A stretch of DNA of 64,000 bases, from contig NC_088776.1 of assembly GCF_954871325.1 (NCBI RefSeq), forward strand, positions 22,554,508-22,618,507. Direction: 5' to 3'. The DNA comes from Gordionus sp. m RMFG-2023 (lineage: Eukaryota; Nematomorpha; Gordioida; Chordodea; Parachordodidae). Both the position numbers and the translations under genes were made by a program. Of this stretch, positions 35,672 to 49,008 are shown in pieces. The notes below the pieces were generated by a model, which was not told where the DNA came from, made no database searches, and saw only the letters and a list, made by a program, of their open reading frames with translations. Numbering within the stretch: the first letter of the stretch is position 1; every line of letters starts with the position of its first letter.

Positions 35672-36533
35672 AAAGTTGTTAAAAATAACATGTGATGTGA
35701 ACTATGTAGTGTAGCTTTAGCGCGCTACTTTAAAAAAATAAATACTAATTTAGAAACTACTTTCAATTTTATAGAATAAATACATAAAAATTATTAAAAT
35801 ATATTTATAGTTAATTCTAATAATCTTTTATTAAATTTTATTTTGAAATTTATATTTAAAAATCTGCATTATATCTAGTTAAAATAATTTAAAATGTGGA
35901 TGATGGATATTGATATTGAAGATAATTTTGTTACAGATCATATCGACAAAATAATTTCCCTGGAAAATGATGATAATATGATATTTTACTTTTCCTGAAT
36001 TCACAAAATAATTTAATTTTGATAAAAAAATTATCACATATTATAAATTTCATTGTAAGATGTGCAGGAAGGTTTTATCATCAAACAAAACTGGTAGCTT
36101 CAACGAGAAATATTTAAAAGTTATATATCAAACAAATTTAATATTAATTGTGTACCCCAATCCTCAATCTTTTAGATAAAATTTGAATCAAAACTGTATC
36201 TATTATAGTTTTTGAACTAAATGAGTTTATTTGAGGGCTGATTTTCTAGCCCAGACTAAACATGGTATGTTTCAACTAGCGCCATAAGATATTATTCAAG
36301 AATTATATTATAAATTAAAAATTACGATAAATAATATTAACATCTCATTTATCATCAATTTAATGATAATATTTCATAAATCATTATCTGGATGTTAAAC
36401 ATGCTTAAACTTAACCACTCGTCTATTTATATATTTATAAAAAAAATTTAAAGTAGCTAATAGCGCGCTACTTTTTTGTAAAATAGCGGTAGCAATATCA
36501 TGCTACTCTTAAAAGCAGCTTTTAACAACACTG
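35672..36533 (+). mobile_element. Probable hAT remnant with BED-finger piece
   Basis: The right end TTTTAACAACACTG and a left AAGTTGTTAAAAA are near inverses, and both sides carry TAGCGCGCTAC palindromes (about 35718 and 36460) as subterminal repeats. Near 36043-36120 a + strand frame reads FHCKMCRKVLSSNKTGSFN, like the BED zinc finger of hAT transposases. No target duplication was found, so the borders are approximate. Confidence 0.5.
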
Positions 36534-36659
36534 GAGCCATGTATAAAATAATATTATATAGCATATTAAAAAAAATATTTTAAAAATAGTCATTCCTCTC
36601 TGGTGACCGCCATGAATCTTTAAATAATTTAAAATTGTATAACGTAAGAAACTGATTTT

Positions 36660-37290
36660 TTATTTGATCAAAAGAACCCTTGAGATTGTTGTTTTAGGAC
36701 CCTCTTATTAGGGATTTAGCCTCTTTCCAAGTTTGTTGATACCACAATGGGTATGAAGATATTGTTGTAGGCTAGATGTGAATATTTTTGAGCAGATGCA
36801 AGAGTTTCAATACATGTAAAATCCCAATACATATGTTTCACCATATTCCGAGGGGTCAACGTATACCCATCAGGCCGTGTTATTAATAAGATAAGGACGT
36901 ATCTTGCTGTTCGAGATGTGAGGGGACAGATTCTTTAAATGAGTTTGGATGATTTTATTTATTTTCTCGTGTATAGATTTATACCTGTTTACAAGACAAT
37001 AGAGTGGGTGACTTACTTTAGAATCAACAAGTATACTACATCTTTGACAATTATAAGGTTCGGTTATAATGGTACTAGCCGGGTAGCAAATGCATACCGA
37101 AATTTGTCGTTTGTTAAAAGTAATTGGTGTAATTTATTTGGATATACTTTTCGTAGTCATTTTATCTATCACTAAGGAAAGAAGGTTATGAGCTTAATGG
37201 TCGTTGCTCGAGAGAAGAAAATCGACGTAGCGTGACACTATAGCTACATCCCAATCCTTCTGTAAGTTGGAAATTGGAAACTTACTACCT
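36660..37290 (-). pseudogene. LINE C-terminal fragment, copy 2
   Basis: Read on the minus strand, the sequence gives a knuckle region (NCQRCSILVDSK then HPLYC), the endonuclease-like ITRPDGYTLTP and YWDFTCIETLA, and a tail KYSHLAYNNIFIPIVV. These are the same blocks, in the same order, as at 34032-34980 and 61690-62990. Upstream (about 37200-37290) KDWDVAIVSRYVDFLLSSN also fits the family. It is interrupted and truncated. Confidence 0.7.
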
Positions 37291-37894
37291 TAGTAAATAG
37301 ATGAAATGAGTTCTAAATATATACGCAAGGATTTGACTAGAAAAAATCAACAGCCCGGTCCTATCGGTTTTAGACGGTAAGGCAGTAGTCTGTATCAGTC
37401 TTTTAATAATTTTTAAGTTTGCCTTACTATTCAATTCTTATTATTTTTAAGGAAATTTTTGTGTTTGATACTTTTCTAGAGGAGTTACTTTAGTTTTTGT
37501 GATTCTTTTTTGGTTCATATTTATTTTGCAATATATTATGAGAATAAAAAGTTTGTCAAAAAAGTATTTTAATTTTAAATTTAATGTATGCATTATTTAT
37601 TTTATTATCCATATTAGATTTTATATTGTTAACATAAAATACTTTTATTAAATCAAGATTTAAATAAGAGAAAAAGAAATTATTTAAAAATAACCTATAA
37701 AATTAAAAGATCGGTTCTGAACTGCTCTTTTTATTTAGGACCATGATCTGGAATGGATTTTTAGGTACGCGTATTATGGTTCTGTCCTGCAAAGATTGGA
37801 CAGTGATCTTCATTAGATTTGACACTAAGAGATATCATTGAAAATTAGCTTAATCGTAAAGAAGATTGCATATACTTTTTTATTACATACGTTG

Positions 37895-38330
37895 CAGAGA
37901 CCTTTACTGGACGGACTGGTTCGCGCCCATGGGCCGGATATGGACATAATATTATATTTTTTAGCGGGCCTTAGTTAGGCCTGGGTTTTTAAAAAAATTA
38001 AGCCTACATTTTTATGTATATTTAGTTAGCTTATTCAAAACAGTTACTAGCTTAAAATAATATTACAATTTTTTTCTTCTATTAATAATAATTTTCAGTA
38101 TACAAACAAAATGATTACCTAAATAAACTGAAATATTGTTTATTTTCATTTAATATTCTAAATTAAATTCTTGGATATGAGTCTGAGTCGGGCCTGGGCA
38201 AAATTTGGGAAATATTATGGGCTTGAACCTAGCTAGTTTTAAATATTAAATATGGGCCGGACCTGGGCCTATAAAAAAATTTGGGTATGGCCGAGCCTGA
38301 TTAAAAAATCTAAGCCGATAAAAATCTCTG
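37895..38330. mobile_element. hAT-type MITE, CAGAGATCTGCAA family, copy 3
   Basis: It starts CAGAGACC and ends TCTCTG, with flanks ATACGTTG and ATACCTTG (7 of 8 match). At 436 bp it is GC-rich at the ends (GGGCCGG, GGGCCTGGGC) and AT-rich in the middle, without coding content. Confidence 0.75.
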
Positions 38331-41300
38331 ATACCTTGATGGTTTATATACATGCACTATTTCTAAAGAATAATTTAATGCATAATCTATATTTCCAACA
38401 TTTTCATTTTATAAAGCCTTTTTTATAATCAATATATCTAATTTATGAATTTTTTAAATTCTCAAACCAAAATATTCGTGTTTTTGTTAATTTTTTTCCA
38501 GCACACTTTTTTTTTGAATCCCGAAAAAAAAGCCAGTGGAAAAAACTGCCGAAAAACCTGACGGAGAAAAAAACTATGGGAAAAAAATTTGAAGAATAAA
38601 AACTCAAAAATAAAAATATATAATCTTTATTTAACACTATTTAAATGGTAAATGTATTATATATTAATACAGATATATTTTTATATAGGATAAGATAAAT
38701 GTTTAAAAAACAAATAGACAATAATAACACTTTTCCTAAAGAAGTGATTATAATAAAAGTTAAAATGTGTTTATTTCAATTTTTTACATAATTTTAATTT
38801 ATAATTAATTGAAATAAATTGATTGTTTCAAATATCTTTCTTACATCATAATATTTATAGAAAAAATACATCTAACAAATTTTCAACAGTATTTAATTTT
38901 AAAGAAAAAAGGAAAATTAAATCTTCTTAATAACCGTTCTGATAGCTTAAATTCTAAGTTCGCAGGTTTTTTCTTTTTAAGATTTGTTTTCCTCAGTTTT
39001 TTTTCCGTATTTTTTTTCTGTTAGATATTTTTCCGCAGTTTTTTCAGTCGAGTTTTTTTTCCTGATTACCATTTATTTTGAACATAGAAAGAAAGAAAGT
39101 TGTGTGTGGAAGGGGGAGGGGTGTTTTAAAGATGATATTTATAAGAGCCAGCAAATTCCCGAAGAGGAGAGAAGATTTTTTAGCCCCCCCCCCCAACCTC
39201 CGATTACGACTATGAGTTTTAATTGTTATGTAATTAATTGTCATTAAAAATACAAGATGAATTCGAATTGAGTACATTATATGAGCACTATATTTGAATT
39301 TCTTTATCAGAACCTATACTGAATTCGCAGAATATGAGCCTAGGTTCGGCTTGCTTAGACTCGCCATGGACCCCCAACTTTTTAATTTTCGAACCTGAAC
39401 GTACCGAATGAAGTAAAATTTTATCAGGTCCAGAATTCTGTTTGGTTATTTATATTCATGTCTAGTAAAAAAATTATTGCTATAATTGTATAAATATAAT
39501 GGAAATCTATATATTGTAGCCATGATAGGCTCTTTAAGTAAAGAATAACTTTGGATATACATTTCAGCGTAGTTTAGATCTAGGGATCCGATCGAGGCTA
39601 ATATATAATTTATTTTATTTATATATAATTTCATGGTAATAATAATTTAATAAAACGAACAAAAATTCTAATTTTTTATGTATAAAAAGATCGAATATTA
39701 AAAGTTAGTATACTAAAAAATTTGACATTTTTAGTTATATTATTTGCAACAAGAAAAGGATTTAAACATATCTAACGAGAAATTTAGCTAGTGTTGTTAA
39801 ACACCATTTTCAAAATAGGCGAATTTATTATTTTAGCCAAAAGTAAATTCTAAGCTTGGAGATTTTTTCCACAGATGACAAAAAGGTTTAGACGTCTATT
39901 GGCGAAATTTATAGAATTATGTAGTAATATTTTGGCCTTCATTTCGTCTTTTATGTAATCGGCTAAATCAAGTCGTTTTAAAAAACAAAATACACTTAAT
40001 CATTAGTGAAAGTTTGTGGGTTTTTTTTTAAATAGTAAAATACTAATTTTTTCTTACATTGGTTCAAAGAGAGATGGTAAATAAAAAATCAATATAAATA
40101 TCGGATCGGTATTGAATAGGTTTTATACTATTATTGGTTAATATCGAATCGGTAAAAAAATTGTGGATTGACTCAGCCATATTTAATCTGTAATAAAGTT
40201 AAGAATGAATTCTATAAGTGATAAAATGGAGTATACGAAAAGTAAACAAAATTTCAACTTTATAAATAAGTTATTTATGTAACGTAGGAAGGAGCAAAGC
40301 GGGTTTATTATGTCTAAAGATTAAAAGCTAGCGACATGAGTGATTTGTTTGATACGAGAGTGTTAAGCTCTGTGTATGTGGATGGGCAACATTTTGTTCA
40401 ATTCCCCACACCAAGCCAATGACGTTGAACCTCCTTGATATTATATAAAATGGATAATGACTATTTATCATGATCAAAATAAAAATAGTACCCCCCCCCC
40501 CCATTTCCCCCCCCCCCATTAGATTTCGATGAGTCAATTCCCTCCATGTTAGAGTGACCCTTTATATTCCAAAAGAAACTTAAATATATTACAGGGAAGT
40601 CCCATGAGAATAAATTATCCAATATTTATGCGCATACAGCAGTTACTTTTACTAACAAGATATTGATGTTATTTATTTAAACGTCCACGGAATTATTTAA
40701 ACCAACTAATAATTCAAAAAGATAGGAAAAATTGATACTATTTTTTTTTACATGCGTTAGAGAAAAGTTTGGCGATATATTATGGCTGGCTAGAGAAAAA
40801 GGAATAGAATTGTAAGGAAAACAGTATAAATTAAAATATGAGATAAATGTCATATGCCCCTGGCATCCAAGGAACTTTTGTAATTTCCAAATTATCACAT
40901 TAACATAATTTTTATTACCTTTAACCCCTTTCATATAAGACTCCATTCATTTTAGAGATAGGAATATTCTGGATATTTCATAGGCGTCTCGATTAAGATT
41001 TTGGCCAAAATAATATAATGCGAACCTCTTGGCAAATGAAAGTCTAAACCTTTCGAGCAAATTTTCAGGCTTACATAATATTATTTTGGCTAAAAGCTTA
41101 ATCGGGAAATTTAAAAAATCAACCCAAATCGGGCCGTTTACAATACTGCTTGTAATGAATAAAAATGTATTTGTTTGCAATATCTTATTCTTACTCCCTA
41201 AGTTAAAGGAAGAATATTAGTGTAAAATTAAATAAAAAATAATAAGTATTCAACAACCTTTGCCCATAACTTTTATTCTAGATAAATTTTAAAATTCTAC

Positions 41301-44049
41301 AGCAATCTTTATTAACATAATAAAATATAACATTGTTGGAAAAGATTAATCGATATAGTTACTGACAGCTTTATAATATAAGAAATAATTTGCAAAAAAA
41401 GTGATATTAGAAGTGATAAAAAAATACCTTTAGGGTCTAAAAATTATTTATAAATGGAAAAAATGTGAGTACAAGTTTATAATATTGTAAAATCATCTGG
41501 ATGAGCCCGTAAAATAAAATTGCTCACATTGAACAGTTTATTTTCTCGTAATACTTCTTATAGCATAAACCGATTTTTATTTTTTCATTTTGAAATATAT
41601 TAAAATTAAAATTAAAATTAAAATTAAAGGGAAGATTTAATTTAGTCAAAAATTAACATTACCTTTTTATAAATGTTGGGTTTTATGCACTAAGATGCAA
41701 TTTTTGTGTATGAACATATAATCAGGAGCAGCTTGCAATAGCGGAATGTATTAATTTCATCGATTTTTATCAAAAAAAATTTTTTTTATAAAAAATGAAT
41801 ATGAATTATAAAATTTTAATTAATCATCTTAAATGAAAGGCTCCATTCTGCGAAAGAATTTAATTATGATAATAATATTTTATAGCTTTTAATAAAAAAA
41901 ATATAAAAATTTTGAAACAGAATTTTAAAATATTTGAATCCCTCCCTATTATCCTTCTCTCTTTATTAAATTTTAGCGCCTCGAGAGGGTTAGCATAGAA
42001 TATTCCAATTCTGCATTTTTCAACCTAATCTATAAAAGTTCAAATCAAATAATGAACATTTTATATTGATAATTATAATCATAATTATATTATATTTCTT
42101 TATCACTTACCCAACTAAACAAGTTTTAACCATTTCTAAGCCCTGGCTGTCTTATAAATTATTATTAAATGATTAGTTATGGAGATCATTCAATCCAGCC
42201 ATGTTCACTTAAAATTTAGGGGACCCCAATGAAGGATTTTACCTTCGCCAGCAGATTTTCAGGGAAATCTACCGGTCCAATTGTTTAAGCATTCACTGTT
42301 CTCTAGGGTGATTTGTACCCTTTTTTAAAAAAATTTTATTATTTTTTTTTATCTCATTTCTCTTTTATACATACATATTTTTTAATTCATTTTTAATATA
42401 TTATTAGTTTATATATTTTTTTTTTTAAATTATAATTCGTAAATGAAAAATTCGTGAAATTTGTTATTTAAATAAAATTATCTTAATTTTTAAATATTTC
42501 TTGAGAATTTCACAACTTCTAGATTAACTAACTATTAGTTGGAAAATCTTAAATTCAATGCCCTTATAATCTTATCTACCCTTTTCCAATATAAATGTTT
42601 ATAGTTGAGTTTAGGAAAAGATTTTATAACCTCCTGTTTATCAACACATTAAAACCTTTTTTGATTCTATTTCAATATGAACGTTGCATAATATATTCAT
42701 TATATAAAAAAATTAAGTCATCATACTATTTTTATTATTATAAATTATAAAAAAAATTAAAATCTCCCCTCTTCAATTTTTTTAGACAATATCGATTTTT
42801 TTTTCTTTTAGATGTACATAATGATGACAATTATATTTTATTTTCAATAAAAAAAAACAATTTTTTTAGATATTGTTACTTTTTTATTAATGAAATATTG
42901 AAGTGCCTTTTCTCATAAAAATTAATAAATTTGAAAGATTGTGGATAAAATTTAGAATTAAAATTCCATAGGTTATGTGATATAGTAAATTCTGGTGATT
43001 TTTATAAGGGGGGATCATACAAATTTATTCCCGTAGAGATCTTATTATCAAAATATTTCTGACCAATATGTATGAAGAGCGTAAATAGCTTTGAAAAATT
43101 TCGTAATAAAACTTTCCTAAATTAATCAAGTACCAATGGGTTGTTCATTTATTGTTACCTTGTTAGACTGCAGATGTGAAGACCAACTTTGTAATTAATT
43201 ATCGCATTATAATGAACAAAGGAAATGGTCAATATAAATAGAAATAATATAATATTTTTTGCATTTTATCCTTGAATAAATTTATTGATACATTTTTTTG
43301 GAAACAACTTTATTATCACTATACAATTAAATGATTTTTATTGTTAATAATGGTATTGGTAATAAATATATCGATAAAATTCGTTTAATCTCTAGATACT
43401 GTTCAGATGAATGTTATAGTTTTATATCTTTGAAAACTTTTTTATAGATGATAAATGGTAAATTAATATGATTAAGATGTATAATATAAAAGTATAGAAT
43501 CAATTTGCAATAGATTCTATGCGATTTAGTAATGATAGGTGTTTCAATAATTTTGGTAAGAGAGGGGAGAGGTTGGGTAACTCCTTTCAGCACAATTTTT
43601 GAATATTCAAAATTTTTAGAAAAAAGTATTTTTATAAAAAAAGTGAAAACTTATAATTATTTTTATAAAAATCTATATAGATAAAGGCCTGCAATAAGTG
43701 GACCTAACGATCTCCAATAAAATTGATAAAAAAAACCCACCTAATAGCGCCCCCTCTAGCAAAATTCTGGCTGCGCCTATGGATAGAACCTTGTAACAAT
43801 TACTGTATAATAAGAGTGAGAAACAGACTATTTGTATTCTAACTCCATGGTTAAAACTATATATAGCTATAAAAAATGTAATTGAACCTTAAATTTGAAC
43901 AAATGTTATTTGTAGATGGATGTTGCAGCACCCTATATAAGATGTTATAAAATATCACCCACCCCCCTCCCCCTAATTTCTATCTATATTTGCTTTTATA
44001 ATTATGAAAATGCGCTTTAAAAATATAGGTTATTTAGAGTTTTGCCTAT
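38331..44049. other. Intergenic AT-rich stretch
   Basis: No host gene is supported. It contains an inverted repeat (38445-39090), a single hAT-like end near 39793 (TAGTGTTGTTAAAC), poly-C runs near 40490-40520, an AAAATT microsatellite near 41600-41630 and a likely small MITE near 43535-43790 whose ends resemble CATAGGCGCAGCCAGAATTTT. Open frames at 40677-41180 on the minus strand (89 and 77 codons, head to tail) are not recognised. Confidence 0.5.
38445..39090. repeat. Inverted repeat rich in A/T runs
   Basis: The left part contains AAAAAACTGCCGAAAAA and GGAGAAAAAAACTATGGG; the right part contains the inverse pattern TTTTTCCGCAGTTTTTTC and CCTCAGTTTTTTTTCC. It is probably a foldback element of about 650 bp. 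The borders are approximate and no coding frame is credible. Confidence 0.5.
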
Positions 44050-44672
44050 CACTCCCCCTCTCCCCTACTGTTATTTGCTTTTATAGTTCCAAAAATACAT
44101 TCTAATCAAATTCTTTTATACAAGGGGGCGATGGGTAGAAGAAAATGGGTATTGTGGTAATATAATCTTAGATAGATTAGAAGATAAATTGTAATAAAAG
44201 AGATTAGGTTAGATAATAGTGGGGGTAAATTTAGTGGGATGTTAATATTAATTCATGAGGGAGCCAGGGATATAATGGCACAGGGAATAAGGTAAAATCA
44301 AATATCTAAACAGAATATAAATAAAATCTTCAAAGATTTTTTTTTCCCAAAATTTTGAGCAAAAGATCATTGAAGATCATTAAAGAAGATCAAAACCCCC
44401 ATCTCTCCCCCTCGCAATTTTTTTTTAAAAAATATAAAGGGCTCAGATGCATAACCAGGATGGGGTTCAGGAAAGTAGGAGAAATTTTTCACCCTCACCC
44501 CCTGGCAAGATATTTTGAAAAATATAAAAAGCTTCGTAAATTGCGAAATTGCAAAGTTTTCTATTTCAAATATTATATTCTATTCTGAATATTAGCAAAA
44601 AGTTAAAATTAATTTAAATATTTATTACTTGTATATTTATGTTTTATCTCACGGAAATTTAAAGTTTATTTT

Positions 44673-45522
44673 CAGGGATCCAAACCGAGAACCTAACCAT
44701 TAAACCCCTAAAAACTGATATTTTTTATCGAACCTAAACCAAACCTAAACCTCTAAAAAAATTCTAGCCAAACCTGAACCGAACCACTAAAATGGCTACG
44801 AACCGGTTCGAGTCTCATAATTTTATGCTTATAAAATAATGTGTAAGTTATTACTAGTATATTGCAAAAATTTTAATTATATTCGAATTGTTTTAAGGAT
44901 TATCATCAATCACATTTAATTGATAAGTGTCAGTCATAATTTTTATAAACTTTAGTATAATGCTATTTTACAACATTTTTTAAATATTTTAAACTTATAA
45001 ATTATAATGCCTAGAGAAAAATTAAATCCAATATATAAATTATTTACATATAGTATTAACAATGACACATCAAATCTGATATCATACTGGCAGTGCCGGC
45101 TACCCAAGTTAGTGTGGAAAGATGTTTTTCAACAATTAAATTTATATTATCTCCTTATAGATGTAATTTGAGTGAGACAAATTTTGAAAATATATTAATT
45201 GTGCGGTTTAATAAAAAATTTTAAGTAATTATTCATATTATAATTAATTAATGATATTTATTTGTTATATTTATAAATTTAACATTATTTTATAATGTGC
45301 AATTAATAAAAATGAAGGTTTTATGTATGTGTTTTTTATTTTTATTTTGAAATAAAAAAAAATTCTTCCCTATACAAAATTCGAATGTAGGTTTAAATAC
45401 AAGTGTTCAAACCGGTTTTTAGAGGTTCAAACCGAACCGATATTTTTATTTATTGCGAACCGAACCTGAACCTTGAACCGTTATTTTTATTCGAATCTTA
45501 TTCGTTTCGGTTTGGATCCCTG
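44673..45522 (+). mobile_element. Internally deleted hAT, 850 bp, inside the left arm
   Basis: A perfect 8-bp duplication TTTATTTT flanks it (44665-44672 and 45523-45530). The termini CAGGGATCCAAACCGA are perfect 16-bp inverses. Subterminal regions are full of AACC and AACCG words. The matching position of the other arm (near 50885-50910) has a single TTTATTTT, on the opposite strand, and no insertion. Confidence 0.96.
45079..45225 (+). pseudogene. hAT transposase C-terminal fragment
   Basis: The open stretch gives LAVPATQVSVERCFSTIKF followed by LSPYRCNLSETNFENILIV and a stop at 45223-45225. It is the C-terminal dimerisation domain of hAT transposases. Everything upstream has been lost, so the element depends on enzyme from elsewhere. 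The outer hAT at 15499-19216 keeps the same domain. Confidence 0.82.
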
Positions 45523-46913
45523 TTTATTTTCTTACATTTTTAAACCTTAAACACTGATGGATATAAGAAAATTTTATTAACCAAAAATAATTATATTTAA
45601 TTTATCTATACTAATAATAATAAAAAATTTCTAGAGTATATAAAATTTTTAGATATTCAAATAGATAGAATTTGCTTAATATAATTATTTCTGAGACTTC
45701 TTGTGCTACAGGAAAAAAGAAACTGCCAAAAGCCTGCACCACAAGATGAAGCCTTAGACATAAACTTGTTACAGCTTTTTTTGGATCTAGAAGAGCTTAT
45801 TTTGTATGGCCTAGAAAAATATCAGAATCAACTGAAGGAGATATTTTATCTGAAACTGATACATTATTAGATTTAATATGAATGCCTATTTTTTTCATTG
45901 GAATGTATTAATAATTATATTATTTTAAAATTCACCAGCCTCGACCTTCAATGACAAGCAAATCTTTCCAATATTAAGGTCGACTCAATTGAGGATTACT
46001 ATAAAATAACCTTTTTTATTTCACTTTTGGATTTTATTTTGACTCAAATCAATAAGCAATTTGTAATATCATTTGGCTCTATTCAATTTACAAATACTAT
46101 ATCTTATAACTCCTTCTGATTTGACGATATATCATACAAAAACTGGAATTTTAGGTAAAATTTTATTAAAAAGTGGAAGGGGAAGAGGGGGACTTATGGT
46201 AGAATTCAATATTGATATAGAAATAAATCAAAAAGAGGAGTTAGAGATTAGAGTGGTGAAAATGAAGAAAGGTCTGATTAAATAGGGCTGAAGATCAAAA
46301 CAAAAAGTTTTGAATTTCAAAAAGCAATAACAAGTTATTTTTTATATATTTCAAAACTAAAAAATTATACGAATAGTAGTATTATATAATATGTGTAAAA
46401 AAGTTGGCAAAGGTCCTTTTATTTAACTACTTCCTTTCCAAGCTCTCTCTTTTTCAAGTCTCCATTATTGTAATTTGAATTTCTTTTTTATATATTTAAA
46501 TATAATATAAATTTATATATTTTTTTTTAATTAAAGATTTTTCGATTATTACGTGATAAAAATGGTTTCTGATCAGTAAAATTAAATATGACCCAATAAT
46601 AATTAAAAAATAGAGCCGAACTTTTTTAATTAATATAAAACATATTTAATATAATATTTTTTGGGGTTTTTAAACTAAAATTGATGAAGGAGCATGGAAA
46701 TAATATTTTGACCCTAACAGAATTCGACCAAAAGTGGACATAGAATCCCATAATAATTTGCAGGGATTTACTGGAGGAAAGGTCCTGTGGGGCAAATGTT
46801 TGAGGGGCCAAATTTTTTTTGAGTTTATTTCAAATTTTTATATTTCCTTTTTTGAGCTTTTTATAAATTTTCTTTATTTATATATTTTTTTTTACTTAAT
46901 GTTAAATATAAAG

Positions 46914-47260
46914 AATCCATGGGGATTCGGGTCACTCAATTTTGAATCATTTTTTAAGGGTGATTTTTAAATTTTAAAATCTGATTTGACAGGAATTGTA
47001 TTTCAGCATGTATACACCCAAACTGTATATTTCAAATGCCATGAACTTTAAAACTACTATTTATATTGATTTTAATATGGATTTTTCATATAAATTTTAA
47101 AAAAATACTTAAATGGTCTAAGATGGAAATTGTCTGAAATTCATAGAGTAAATACTATTCACATGCTAGAATACATTTCCTGTTAAAATGGATTTGAAAT
47201 GTTTTTGAATCGCCTTCCGTAAATGATTTAAAATCGAGAGTTTTTGAATCCCCATGGATT
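46914..47260. mobile_element. Foldback element, small copy
   Basis: The termini AATCCATGGGGATTC and GAATCCCCATGGATT are perfect 15-bp inverses, and the arms stay similar inward (TGAATCATTTTTTAAGGG against the inverse of CCGTAAATGATTTAAAA). The centre includes TTGTCTGAAATTCA and ACATGCTAGAATACATTT, words shared with 47541-47966 and 12840-12870. There is no coding content. Confidence 0.78.
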
Positions 47261-47540
47261 CCATATCCCAATCCTACATATACATTATTGCTTGTCTAAG
47301 CATAATAATTTATAACTTAATGATGATCATTAACATAAGTAATCAAGAATTTTATCAAATTCAATTTGTACCTGAAGCAGTGAAAAGGTATCTACATAAA
47401 TAATTTTGGCCAATTTCATCACGCAATCTATTTTAAATAATTTTTAATTTACTGAAAGCTTCTTCACAATTCACTTCTGTAAAAGATAATGTTAAAAAAT
47501 ATTCATACAAAATATATTATAATTTAGTTTATGCGATGTG

Positions 47541-47966
47541 TTTGGGGATCATAATCTCCAAATTTTGTATAATTTATTGAAGGCGATTTTTAAATTTGGA
47601 AAATCTGATTTGACCGAAAATTTATGATTTAGAATCTCCCAATAATATATAATTTATTGAGGTCTTATTTTAAATTTGAAAAATCCGATTTGACCGGAAA
47701 TTTATTGAAGCATGCCTAGACTACCAACCCTATAGATTTTATGAAATTTTAGCCATAATTTGTATATTTTTTAATTTATATAAAAAATCTATATAAAAAC
47801 GGATATATTCAAAAGTTCTTTGCAAAATTGTCTGAAATTTGCAGTGTGGATACTCTATACATGTTGGAATACATTTACGGTCAAATCAAGTTTAGATTCA
47901 AAAATCGCCCTCAGTAAACGATTTATAATTGAGAGATTCAGAATCTTAAGGATTTCATTCCAATAT
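47541..47966. mobile_element. Foldback element with duplicated left arm
   Basis: This has the same family and orientation as 46914-47260: the right arm repeats TTGTCTGAAATTTGCAG, GTTGGAATACATTTACGG and AATCGCCCTCAGTAAACG. The left arm block (AATCTCC, ATATAATTTATTGA, GAAAAATCCGATTTGACCG) occurs twice in tandem, about 85 bp apart. Confidence 0.75.
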
Positions 47967-49008
47967 GCATATAACATCTCAAATATATATAAACATTGAC
48001 TGCACTCATGTGCGCGGAGATATATTCAAAAATTATGAAAAAAAATGATTGTTTTTTAATTTTTTAAAATTTTATTTTTATTAAAATTATTTAGTGTGTA
48101 ATATAAAGTTTTATTAGCCAAATATTGTTCTTTCCCAAATGCTTAGTGGTTTTTTGCAAACATAGAGTGACTTTTTTCATAATTTAAAATTGTAACAAGC
48201 AAATTACGTAAGTTCAATAAAAGTTAACAAAATAAAATTAATTTACAATTATTGTTTTAAGCTAAAATATCAAAATAAAAAACAAACAAATTACTTAGTG
48301 TCAATAAAGTAAAGAAAATTTAATTTGCATTAATTACTAATAAATAAATAAAATGTTAAGTTCATGTTCAACAGAATCAAAATAGGTTTAAAATAAAAAT
48401 AAGAAAAGTTTAACATGATCAAAATTCAAAAATCTTCAAAGATCCTTGCTCTTTTGAAGATCAAAAAATGTGAATTTTTTTCAAAATTTTTTTTACGAAA
48501 AGATTTTCAAATATTTTTTGCTCAAAATTTTTGGCGGAAAAAATTCATTTGAAGATTTTTGTTAATACCTTTTTTAATATATTAAATTGAATAAGTAAAT
48601 GTTAAAATGAATGAATAATGAAATTGATGAAATAATTAATTTTAGATAATTTAAAATTTAGAATAAGTTTTAATATCTAACAATGTGCTTCACTTCCTCT
48701 TCATTTATATTATTTTTATAACGTTCTTCAACTATATTATTAGATTCTTTTGTAGATTAATATAGATATTATAATACTTTTTTTTTTGAATTATAATTTT
48801 TAATATCTAATATTTCCTGTTTATATAAAATATAATAAAAAATATATATTAGCTCAAATTCATTAAAACAAACTGTTATATTTTATATCCTGTCTGAAAG
48901 ACAATCATTATTTTTTACTTTCTTCAGTATTTCCTAATGTAAGTCTTGATCAATTAAAAAATAATGATTGGGTATTATACGAAGGTTCTCAGAATTCATT
49001 ATTTTTTT

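Larger units (their letters stand above)
44050..46110. repeat. Left arm of a large inverted repeat
   Basis: This stretch, without the hAT at 44673-45522, is about 1.2 kb and matches 50180-51580 in inverse orientation. Shared blocks include the words around TATTTGCTTTTATAGTTC, GAGGGAGCCAGGGATATAATG, GATCATTGAAGATCATTAAAG, GACTTCTTGTGCTACAGGAAA and CAAATCTTTCCAATATTAA. Divergence is substantial, with small indels. A short open stretch (SETSCATGKKKL) occurs in both arms; its function is unknown. Confidence 0.85.

Noticed and set aside
38443-39277. Phe/Ser-rich frames on both strands
   Set aside because: They arise from T and A runs of an inverted repeat.
43535-43790. A confident MITE with CATAGGCGCAGCCAG-like ends
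   Set aside because: The two ends look inverse, but no target duplication is readable and the left end is strongly diverged; mentioned only as likely.
46073-46285. 70-codon + strand frame
   Set aside because: It overlaps the inner border of the inverted-repeat arm, is not preserved in the other arm and has no recognisable motif.
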